Shown here piece after piece: positions 1 to 12,590 of a DNA stretch of 64,000 bases. Origin of the DNA: Vanilla planifolia (lineage: Eukaryota; Streptophyta; Magnoliopsida; Asparagales; Orchidaceae). Where the stretch lies: NCBI GenBank assembly GCA_023846275.1, contig JAIUJO010000089.1, forward strand, positions 1,566,501 through 1,630,500, in the 5' to 3' direction. The notes below the pieces were generated by a model that worked only from the letters and a program-made list of their open reading frames with translations, did no database searches and was not told where the DNA came from. Position 1 is the stretch's first letter, and each line of letters starts with the position of its first letter. A program made the translations under genes and the position numbers.

Positions 1-3000
1 GCACACACACATGTACACATACATGCACACACACCCACACAAACACACATGCATATACATACACACATGCACATGCATGCAAACATATACATGCACACCA
101 TCAACCACCCACAAACACACATGTAAAAAACACCCACATAGCACACATATACCAATGCACACCATCGAATGCACACTTTACATGTACAAACAAACACACA
201 TACATGCACATACACACACGCATACATGAACATGAATGCTTGCACACATGCATACCATGAACACAAGCACACACCCACCCACACAAACACACACATGAAC
301 ACACATGCACACATAGTTTCACACCCACACAAACACATATAAATGCACATGCACATGCACAAGCACAAGCATACATAGCACACATACAGGCATAGGCTCA
401 CACACACAGAGCACATGCACATGCACACAAAAGGCTCTCTAACATGTACACCCATGCACCTACACACACACACACACAGATGAAGATAGGCATATACACA
501 TACACGTGCACACACACACAAACAAACACACACACATGAGTAATCATGCACACAAATAGATGCATAGAAACATAAGCTTCATATGCATGCATATGCATAC
601 ACACGTACACATGTGCATACACATACACAAGCACAGACACACACAAATATGCACATGCACACACACACATACACATGTGCACACACAAAAACACATGTAC
701 AAAAATAGAAACATGCATCCACAAACACATACACATGCACACATGCATGCACACATATGCCTACATGCATGAATTCATAAACACTTTACATGTGCATGCA
801 TACACACAAATAAAAACATGTGCTCTCACATAGAAACATATGGATGCACACAGAAAGATGCATGCACACACACGAGAAACACATACACATAAACACACGT
901 ATAGGCACACACACATTCACATAGGTGCATATACATACACATACACAAACATGCACATACATACAAATACATGAATACACACATGCACAAGCACACACAT
1001 CCACAGACATGCACAAATGCAGTTGCACAAAAACTCACGCACATAGAAATGCACAAAATATGTAGACACATGAACATGCACACAAATGTACATACACTCA
1101 CACATGCACAAGCACATAAACATGCACATGCACACATACATGCTCACATGAATGCATACTCACAAATGTGTGCACAAGTACACACACAAATGCATGCATG
1201 TAGAAGCACTTGCACAGACCCATGCACACATGATTGCATAATTGCATATTGATATGCACACACAAACTAACAAACATAGCACATAGGAATACAAATAGCC
1301 ACATATATAGATATGCATTTATACACACACACATGTACACACATGCACACCCAAACCTAGATACACCAATGCACACAAACACACACATGCTCCTACACAG
1401 CCATGCAACTAGACACATAAATGTGCATGTGCACACACAAAAACTTACTTATGCATGCACACACATACAAACACACAAATACTAACATAAACAAGCACTT
1501 GAACAGGCACATGCATGCATGTAAACACACAAATAAAGCTCCACACACACACACTGACAAACACACACATATATGCTTGCTGGTAGACACATAATGATAC
1601 ACATACACTCATGCATGTGCAAAGCCACACATGCACATGTGAACACACATGCACATACATGTAAACACACAAGCACACATATGCAAGCACACACCCACAC
1701 ACATAGAGTCACACATGGACACACAAGAATATGCACATGCATGCAAACACTAATACACATGCACATTTGAAAACGTGTAAGCATACATACACACATTCAT
1801 GCACCTACGCACGCATGCACACAAACACATGTAGACACCCACACTAATACACACACTCATACGTGCCTGCATGCATAAGCAAACATAAACACACATGCAC
1901 GAATGCAGACACACACACACACACACAATCGTCATACCTATGCTTGCATGCATGCATGCAAGCACTAAATGCATGCACACACACACATGTGCACACTCAT
2001 ACAAAACACACCCACACACATATACACACATGAATACATGCACATACACATGCACACAAATAAAAATAAGCATATACACACAAGTATGCACATGCACAAT
2101 CTCGCATAAGTGCATACAAATACTTCCACACACACACTCATGCATGCACATACATGTGCAAGCATGCACAAACACACATACATATGTTGCCACACATAAT
2201 AGCACCCACCCATATGCATACCTAAACACACACGCATGCACAACACACAAGTAGACACACGTGAGTATATTCACACACATAGACAAAGATGTACATACAC
2301 ACACATGCACGTGGACATTTACACATACATAAACAACTTCACAGATGCACATACACACACATGCAAACATCTGCATACAAGCACTTGCAAACATTCACAC
2401 ACATGTGTGAACACATGCATGCACACATATACAAAAGTAGGCATACTCACACAAAAGCATGCATAGACATATTGACCAATGCATAAACAAGAACACATGA
2501 ACACACAAGTACACACATATAGATCCACAAATACATAATCACACATGAAAACCAACATATAGACACATACACACACACATGAACATGCTCTCATGCATTC
2601 ATACAAATACATGTATGCACATACACACAAATATACAGACATACAAACACAGACACATAAAAGCACACATATATAGAGGCACACAAATGCATGCATACAC
2701 ACATGCATGCACACACACACACATGCACACACATAGGATCACACACACACACATGAAAATACTCATGCTGACATAGGCACGCATGCATGCATGCACATAC
2801 ATAAGAGCACATGCACACACACAAATATGTGCATACACGCACACACACATGGTTGTGCATACACATGCACATAGACACCCATAAAATCCATAACACTCCC
2901 ACATATGTACACACACAAATATCTTCAGATAGACACACACATTCAAGCACACGTACATTCATGTAGACACATGCACACAAATAAGGACACACATGTATAT

Positions 3001-4070
3001 ACATTCACATATACATTTACACATGCCAAGAACACACACATCCATAAAGGCATGCATGGACATGTGCACATAGGTACACAGACATGCACAAGCAAGCACA
3101 CACACACACACACACACAACATATACATGCACATGCATGCACAAATATGCACACACACATACACACTAATGCACAAACATAGGCACACACTCGTGCACAC
3201 ACATACATACACATGCACTCATGATCAACTACACATATGCACACAAACACACCTGTACACACACACACACATATGCACTTGCATGCACACATGCATTTAC
3301 CCTCATAGACATACACACAAATGCATAACATGCAAACTTGTACAAATACACAAGCACTCACATACACACCTAAAACACACATATAAGTGTGCATGCACAC
3401 ACAAACACATGCATACCTACATGTTCAAACATAGATTAAAACACACATTTGTGATTGTAGAGATGCACACATGCATAGTCACAAACAAATGTGCACATGT
3501 ACCTGCACACACATACATATGTGTGAACAAGAATCCATGCACACACATGCACATATACCTGCAAACACACACCCTTCATACACATTCACACAAGCACACA
3601 CAAACACACACACACACCCACACACACACACAAGTACACAAAAACACCCACACAAGCATGCAAACACACTCATCCACAAGAGCACATATACACACATACA
3701 CACATAAAAACATGCGCACACAAAAACATATGCACACCCCACACACAAATGTAATCACATAGCTACACACACACATGGAGGTTCACACAAATGCACACAC
3801 ACTCACATAAAGACAAGATCATGCACGAATGTATATACACACGAACACGGGCACACATGTAGTCACATGTGCATACACACACTTAGATATGCATAAGCAT
3901 GCACACACAAGTATGCACATATAAACAATCATAAAGAAAGACAAACATAAGCAAATCAACACACATACATATCCACATCTATATACAGATGCAAACAAAC
4001 AAACATACTGACACATGCATTCACAAAAACACACACTCATGCTCATATGCACACATATACACACACATGA

Positions 4071-4106
4071 ATCCATAGACACATATGGACTCATATGCAC
4101 ACATGT
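4071..4106 (+). repeat. 36-bp landmark word, identical to 43,406-43,441
   Basis: The word begins ATCCATAGACACATATGG and is base-for-base identical at the two sites, while the flanking CA-rich sequence has diverged. It anchors the long-range duplication at an offset of 39,335. It contains no ORF or recognised regulatory element. Confidence 0.85.
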
Positions 4107-5892
4107 ATATGCATGCATGCACACACATGTGCACACACACACATGCATGCACATACATACACACATGCAGTTGTATACTCATGCATGCAACTTCTACACA
4201 AGCATGTCACCAAACACACATGCCCACAAACACATGCATGAATGCATAGATGTACTCACACACACACATAAATGCACATGCCAATACAAAAGCACACACA
4301 TGCATAGACACACAAGTACAAGAGCACACACACACATGTAGACAATCATGCCCACAGCCGTGGTCATATGGACACACAGAAATGCACATGCTCACACATT
4401 CACACACACACACAAAATGCATACACAACATACACAAAAATGCAAAAACATGTGTGCACATGCACTTAGGCACACAAACACACATGCACACTTTCATGAA
4501 AATGTTCACAAATGCATGCACATTAACACAAGTAAGAATATGCATACATAGTCATATACACACACTAAAAAATTTTGACACGCATACATGAAAGCATGCA
4601 CAAGAGCACACATGCACACACACACAGGCACATAAACGCTCACATGCACACAAACACATACATACACAAACTGAAATCCACATGCACATGTACACACACA
4701 TGCATACACACCTAAACATACTCATGCCTACATGCATGTGCACATGCACACACACACACACATGGACACACTAACACAAATACAACCACATCCACACTCA
4801 CTTGCACATGCACACACACACATGTAAATGCATTCACACAGGTACACAAATAAGGACATACACGGGTGCACACATAAGCACACAAAGGAACACACTCATG
4901 CAATCCACATGTTGACTCATATATACACAAATGCACATGCACACACACACACATGTACACTAACAAAGGCATGCACATGCACACACACACCATCACAAAC
5001 ACATATAGATACATGACTATGCACATATTCAAATACACACACATGCACACCCACACATATATGCATGCACACACACAAATACACACATGCATATGCATGG
5101 AACATATGCATATACAAATATACAAACACATACATACATACACATGCACACACATCTATACACAAACATGCATGCATGCACACATGCACAAACACGCACA
5201 TGCACTAACACACAAAAGAATTCACAGGCATACCTACCAAATGCATGAAAGAACACACACACACATGTGCATGCACACATTCACACATGCTTGCACAACT
5301 AGATGGAGATAGACACAAGCACATGCACAAATTCACACACGAGTGCTCACACACGTGGACAACCTCCATGCACACACCCATGCACATACAACAAGCATAT
5401 CTGCCCACACATGCATACTCACCCACACACACACACATGCACACACCTACACAAGCATGCCCATACACACACAGCACACACCTATGTACTAAAACACATT
5501 CATGCTCACATACATGTTGGAACACATAAAGGCCTAGATATATGCCAAGCAAACACACATGTTCATAGACACACAAACACACATGAATCCTCACACATGC
5601 ACAAGAAAACACAAACACACATACATAGTCCTATATGCTCACACATACAAAAATAAGCATGCACACACCCACTGACTCACACACAGACATGCTAACACAT
5701 TAACACAAGTACACAGATGGGTACATGCATAAAAGCACAATCGCATGCACACATACATGCATGCAAGCACACAATCATGCATGTATGCATGCACACACAC
5801 AGATATGCACAATGACATAAGAACTTGTCAACATGTCCATGCTAACACATGCACACATGCAAATGCACATGCACACACAAATGTACATGTAC

Positions 5893-5905
5893 ACTCACTC
5901 ACACA
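5893..5905 (+). repeat. 13-bp word at the scar of a 1,802-bp deletion
   Basis: ACTCACTCACACA occurs once here. The homologous region of the right copy has it twice, at 45,238-45,250 and 47,040-47,052. Sequence left of this word aligns to the first of those, and sequence right of it (ending in CACCCATAGA) aligns to the second. This is the signature of a deletion between short direct repeats in this copy, or less likely of a gain in the other. Confidence 0.75.
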
Positions 5906-8900
5906 CACATGCACTCACCCATAGAAACATATGCACAAAGGTGCACTTGCACACACATGAACACATCCATGCACACAAACTCACAAAATTGTACATGCAC
6001 ACACATGCACAAGCACATAAACTCGCACACACATATACATAAAGATGCATATACATAACCAAACATATACAATCACAATCACATGCACACATATGCACCC
6101 ATGCACACATGTGCACCTACACTCACACAGTCACACACATAGGAACAAGCATGCACACGCTCATGCATGCATAGTGCAAATACACTCAAGTATACACACA
6201 TGTACAAATACTCACATAATGACATGTGCTAACACACGCACCAACATACATGTGAGCACCCAGGAAAAAACATACATTCCTAACCTCATACTCGCACAAA
6301 AGCTCACAAAGAAGCACACACACATGAACACATATTCACACACACACATACACACTCACGCAGGCACATGTACACACATGCAAGAACACGAAGTGATCCA
6401 CACATGTATAATTAAATACATGAATGCAGCTAAATATACTGATGTATGCACACAAAAATACATGTGAATGTACCCAAAGATGCACACACATACACACATC
6501 TACACACCCACACACCGATTCATAGATATGTACACACATAAGGACATGCACACATGCAGTCACATGCACACACATACATGCACATACTAACATACACGCA
6601 TGCCCAAACACAGCCACACATGCACATATACACACACAAAAACATACTTATATACACACACTGACAAGAACACACACACACACATGCATGCACATACACC
6701 TATACAATCCTATGCATACCCACGTACTCACACGCTCATGCACAAAAACACAAATGCACACATGTCAATGTAAATAAACATATACATGCACAGACATATG
6801 CATAAACACACATACAAACACAAACACAAACACACACACATACAAATGCATGCACAAGCACACATGCATGAACATTTTCACATACACATAGACACACAAA
6901 CACTCTCAAACACACATACACACACACACATACACAAAAAGATGCTCACACACTCTTGTATGCATGCACACATGAGCATAGACACAAACCCTTATTCACA
7001 CACCTAAGCACACACACATACAAACATAGACACAAAGCAACAAAAGGATAGACACACAAACGTACACACACATAGATAAAGGAAATGGGCACACACACTC
7101 ATACAGATAGACATGCACACATACGCCCATACATACCCGTACATGCACAACCACACACACGTTCATGCACAAGTGCACACACATGCATATACACACATGC
7201 TCACACATGCACACACACGAATAGGTACACACACTCTTGCATGCACACAAAAGCACACACATATACAAATATGTGTACACAAAATCACATACACAAATAT
7301 GCACATTCATACATGCACACCCACATACACACACATAATCACAAAATAGCATGTGCTCACAAACACACGTGAGTACACCCACACACACATACATGCATAC
7401 AATTAGAGACATAGAGACACAACACACACATACACAGGCCTGCATGCTCACACAAAAACACACACACACAAGCAAACAAATGCATGAAGATGCACACACT
7501 TGCACATGTGCATACATACACAAACCCATCCACTGACCCACATACACATGTACACACATGCTTGCACAAATGCACAACATGCACACACATGCAACCACAC
7601 ACACAAGAACACGTGCACACACATGCACACCTGTACACACATGCATGCATACGCACATGCACACACACACACACAAACATTCACTCACACTTACATGCAC
7701 ATGCATCCATGCACACACATGCACATCAAGACACAACCATGCAAACACATGCATAGGCATAGGAACACACTCATACAAATCATATAAAAACATAAATAAA
7801 AATGCACGCACATATTTATAAACACACAAAGTTATGTACACACATACACATGCATGCACAAACACACACACACACCTATAAACATAAAACAACATGCATA
7901 CACACATCTGCACACATGAATGCACAAATAAACACATGTAAATGCATGTAAATATATAGAAACACATGCACACATGCACGAACACAAACACATGCAAACA
8001 CACACACAGGCACATATACACACATACAAATATATATGTAAGAACAACACATGCATGTACATAGGCACACATGCATACATGCACATACAAATACATATGT
8101 ATGCGCACACACACATTGACACATGTGTGCCTGCACAAACACACACACACACACACACAAATTTCCACATGCATACAAACACATATGGACACATTCAAAA
8201 AAATAGCCACGTACACACATGCGCATGCACACACACAAATGTACAAACTCTTACACATGTACACACACTTGCTTACCCACTCACACATGCATAGACATAC
8301 ACTCGCTAACAAACCTGTGCACAACCACACACATGCACAAAGCATGCACACACATGTATAGGTACACACACACCCACACATGTACATGCTCAGGTATACA
8401 CACTAACACTTACAGACATGCACACAAACACCCACACATATTCAAATAAACTCTCATATGCACATATGCACAAATGCATGCATGAACACACACATGGCCA
8501 CAAGCATGCATGCACACGTGCATAACTAGTACAAATATGCACATGCAAACATACACATGCATATGCACAAATATGCTCGAATGCACATGCATGCACATAT
8601 ATGCACTAAAATGCAAGGACATGCTCACACACACCCACACACACACACAACAATTGCATGCAACTTGCATAGACATATCACACAAATGTACACAAACAAA
8701 TAGACAAATGCACATATGTTCACACACACGTGGGAACATGCACACACATGCTTGCACATACATGCATGCATGCTTAAACATGCACATACCAACTAAAATA
8801 CATGCTTGCATACATGCACACATGTAGGCATCTAGATGCACATGTATAAGCACATGAACATAGAGATACACACACATGTACAAGAACAAACACACATAAA

Positions 8901-10100
8901 CACCACGCACACATCCAAATAAACACACAAACATTTATACAAGCACACACACAATTGTTTGCACACATGCAATCACACACACTCACACATAAATGTACAC
9001 ACATGCAAATGCACAAACATGCAAATGGACACACACATACATGCACACACAATCACACACATACACAAATGATTACAAATGCAAACAAACACACACACAC
9101 ACATGCACATGCACATATATGCACATAAACATGCATGCAGGCACAAACATGTACACATGCAAATCCATAGGTGCATATCCACACATAGAAGAAATACATA
9201 TACACACACACATACATAGGCACATATACACACAAGTATGCATGCACGCACACACACGTGTACACATACACATGCATACACATACACACGCATGCTCACA
9301 CATGTACACGAGCACAAACACTAGCACACACACATTCTCACACATCCACTACCACATTACCATGTAGCCAGCACATGCACATATGCACAACCATGCATGC
9401 ATTTACATAAGCACAAACAAATAAAAGACCAAAGGCACACAAACAAGTATACACACATGCATGCACACACACACAGATGCACACACATGTGCATATGTAC
9501 TAAAACACACACACACACATGCATGTGCTAATGCACAAGCACATATGCCCACAAATATTGATACATATGCCCACACATGCCCACACACACACACATTCAC
9601 ACATGTGCACATGGACACACACACAAACATGCACATGCTTACAAAGACATACAAAAACATTCACACATGTAGACAAATGCGCACACACACTTGCACAAAC
9701 ACTTGCACGTGCAACACACACATGCAGACCCACACATGCATGCATACGCATACACTCACCCACAAACACATGCACAAAAATGCTCTCATACAAACATGCA
9801 CACACATATGCATAAGCATGGACACACACTTGCATGGAAACATACACATACAGACACAAACATACAAGTTCACATACACACATGTATGAGTACACACACA
9901 CAAACCCATACACTCCGAAACATATGAACACACACACACACACACTCACGAACCCACTCACACACATGTGTGTGCATGTTTAAACACACACATATACACA
10001 CTCACACACATGTGTGTGGACACGGACACACATGCACCTACACACATACACAAACCCACACACACATACACAAACAGACATACACAATCATGAACACACC

Positions 10101-10140
10101 CATATAGATGCATGTACATGCACGTGCATGTACAACCACA
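10101..10140 (+). repeat. 40-bp perfectly shared word containing a 22-bp palindrome
   Basis: All 40 bases are identical to 51,419-51,458. Inside it, 10,113-10,134 is a perfect 22-bp palindrome whose half-site is TGTACATGCAC. The centre reads CATGCACGTGCATG, that is, a CACGTG G-box core with CATG on both sides, overlapping two plant RY (CATGCA) words. A decayed relative with ATGCACGTGCAT intact lies near 57,536. The palindrome and identity are seen directly; any protein binding is inference. Confidence 0.85.
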
Positions 10141-12034
10141 CATTCACACATGCACATGAATGCACACAAAAGCACCCACACACAAACACACATAAATGTG
10201 CTCTCTTAGATACACACATAGAAACATGCACATGCACACTCTCAAACAAACACAAGTACACATTCACACATGCAAACATACACGAGCATACATACACTTA
10301 TGCATGCACAAACACGCACACAAAGCACCCACATAGATGCAGACATGCATGCCCAACCATGCACATGCATAAATAAGTAAACATGCACACATTCACAAGC
10401 ACACACATTCACATGATGGCATGCACACACACCCATGCACATCTATGCTCACATGCACACACTCTCTCTCACATGCATATACATCCATGCACACAAATTG
10501 CTTACACATACACTCTTGCATGCATATGTATACACACCAAGAAAACCAAAAAATATACTCACACAGCCACATGCATAGGTATAAACCCACACAAATATGT
10601 AGATGCACATGCAAAATCATGTGCACCTACATGCACTAGCACTCACACACATGCACATACACACCCACATACATGCACAAAAACATTCAAACATACACAT
10701 GCATGAATGCATGCTCAAAACACATGCACATATTGACACAAGCATGCATGCACAATTGCACAACCATCACAAATATGTACACATGCATACATATGTATAC
10801 ATGCACCTATGTTTGCATGCACATGCATAGAAAGATATGCACACATGTATGGACATGCTCACACACACAACAAGTTTAGGAAATAAAACACATATGTATA
10901 AACACAAACACAAATATATACACATGGTCACACTCATATAGGAACATGCACCCAAATATACATACACACACACACACACACTTGCATGTACATGCACACA
11001 CACTCAAACACACACATAACCAATCTCACATGTGCTAGCATACATGCACACATGTAGACACATCTACACACATGCTCAAATGCATGCATGTCGATGCATA
11101 CTCAAGAACACATGAACACAAAAGTATATAGATATCCATAACCACACACATGCATGCACACCCATACCCACATGAACATAAACACACACACATGTGTACA
11201 AACATACAAGCACAAGTACAAGCACATATGCACACACACTCACACAAATGTGCATACATGCAAATGCACACAAATACAAATAGACACACACATACATGCA
11301 CACACACACACAAATGCACACAAATACAAGCAAACACACACATGCATACAAATGTGTGTACATGTGCATACATGCATACTCATGGATGCACACACATATA
11401 CATATGCAAACACATAAGCACACACACAAACACACATATGCAATGCATAAACATGCAAAAGCACATAACATATGCACACCCACATGTATTCACACACATG
11501 CATGCTCACACACACACACACATACTCACACATACAACACCACATAGACACATACATTTGCATATGCACACACATGCATAAGTGTACATGCACTCATATA
11601 TGCATGCACAAATGAAAAAGCATAAGAACACAAGAAAGCACACACACATGCACACACAAACACATACAAATGCACATGCATATACGTAGGAACTCAAACA
11701 CACATGCACTAATGCACAAACACATGTTCCTACAAACATTCATACACATGCCCACACATGTGCACACATCCACAGACACAAATGCACATATACATATGCA
11801 TACATATGCACAAAGTATACAAGCATGCACACACACACATATATGCATGAATCCATATACAGGCACATGCATGCACACATGCAAAAACACACAAAAACAG
11901 ATGCATGCATGCACACATTCACAAATATATGTACCAACATAGACACATGCTCATGCACACATGCAAACAAACACACACTCATTTATTCACACATGCATGC
12001 ACATACATACACAAATGCACATACACACACATCC

Positions 12035-12039
12035 ATTCA
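12035..12039 (+). other. Left junction of satellite and LTR 1
   Basis: CA-rich sequence ends at ATTCA and the next bases are TGTAATCAG. I looked for a matching 5-bp target duplication on the right side (CATGT, TGTTT or CACGT, depending on the end chosen) and found none. The junction is therefore placed by composition and the TG start, not by a duplication. Confidence 0.5.
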
Positions 12040-12144
12040 TGTAATCAGACAGCGATTGTACTATTTTCTTCACTATAGTGGCTAGCTTTTTGAAAAACAT
12101 ACCCTAGTTGTTGGGGGAGTTATTTTTGGTGTTGTTTATTTCAA

Positions 12145-12154
12145 CTATAAATAG
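12145..12154 (+). promoter_or_regulatory. TATA box of LTR 1
   Basis: CTATAAATAG is a textbook plant TATA box. The identical ten bases occur in LTR 2 on the other strand, at a matching distance of about 600 bp from the LTR end. If active, transcription would start about 30 bp to the right and run rightwards into repeat block B. Activity is not shown by the sequence. Confidence 0.6.
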
Positions 12155-12508
12155 AAAACATTTATAAAACAAAAATATTATTGAATCAAGTTTGAAAATT
12201 TTCATGCAAGTCTAACTAAAGTTCAAATTGTGAGCAATAAGTTTCTCTATGTAATTACAAGAGCTCTGGATTTTTGTCAATCTGTATTTATCTTACTTTT
12301 ATTAATAATCATTTATGCATTTTTGGTAACATTTATTTCGTTCATTAGTAGTACCTCTCTTGCTTAAAGAATTAAAGGTGTAAAAATTTTGTAAGCAAAA
12401 AATTGTAAAGCTTTGAGTTTTTTTATTAACCTAAAATTCTCTAATTTTGGTGTCTCATTGGAGCACTGGTGTAGATTTGGTTTATCCTTACTAGCGTCGA
12501 CAAAAGGG

Positions 12509-12590
12509 AGTGGTTAGTGGAAGCCCAATTGGGGATCACGTGTGGATTTAGACATAGGTTTTCACTAAACTACCAAAAAATCTTGTGTGT
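12509..12590 (+). mobile_element. Conserved R-U5 block of LTR 1
   Basis: The order of words is AGTGGTTAGTGG, a palindromic CCCAATTGGG at 12,524-12,533, GTGGATTTAGAC, ACTACCAAAAAATC and TTGTGTGTA. The minus strand of 23,790-23,841 shows the parallel order GTGGATGCAGGC, GAACCACC, TTAAAAATTTTGTGT. This shared order is the main reason for calling both inserts related LTRs. Confidence 0.6.

Larger units (their letters stand above)
1..12039. repeat. CA-rich degenerate satellite field, block A
   Basis: The block is continuous CA-rich sequence built from the steps AC, AT and GC, with CATGCA words throughout and occasional A-rich spacers. It has no fixed short period visible by eye. Rare landmark words give it identity: AAGGCTCTCTAA near 430, GATTGCATAATT near 1,231, CACCCACCCATATGCATAC near 2,207, GCCAAGAACACACACATCC near 3,026, GGAGATAGACAC near 5,303, and CAAACAAATAGACAAATGC near 8,692. 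Each of these recurs in the same order in the 39.4-53.3 kb region. The left end runs off the window, so the true start is unknown. Open frames here are low-complexity His/Thr/Met or Cys/Val peptides with no domain features. Confidence 0.95.
60..12039 (+). repeat. Long-range duplication, left copy (partner 39,420-53,390)
   Basis: At least fifteen landmark words lie in the same order here and about 39.3-41.6 kb downstream. Pairs include 430/39,798, 1,231/40,521, 1,591/40,867, 2,207/41,523, 3,026/42,299, 3,777/43,104, 4,071/43,406 (36 identical bases), 5,320/44,732, 6,405/48,029, 8,692/50,018, 9,347/50,707, 10,101/51,419 (40 identical bases) and 11,535/52,865. The offset is near 39.3-39.4 kb up to 5.9 kb and near 41.3-41.6 kb after it. 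Intervening CA-rich stretches are much more diverged than the landmarks. The pairing is seen directly; a tandem origin with a period of about 39 kb is inferred. Confidence 0.85.

Noticed and set aside
2905-3762. 285-residue His/Thr-rich frame suggesting a metal-binding protein
   Set aside because: Same artefact: histidine spacing tracks the microsatellite. The aligned duplicate near 42.2-43.1 kb breaks into shorter frames, so the frame is not conserved.
6996-8387. 463-residue open frame on the minus strand, the longest in the window
   Set aside because: The translation is Cys/Val/Met-rich low complexity that follows directly from TG-rich repeat. It has no domain, no exon-like boundary and no codon bias separate from the repeat. 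Similar frames occur on both strands everywhere in the field.
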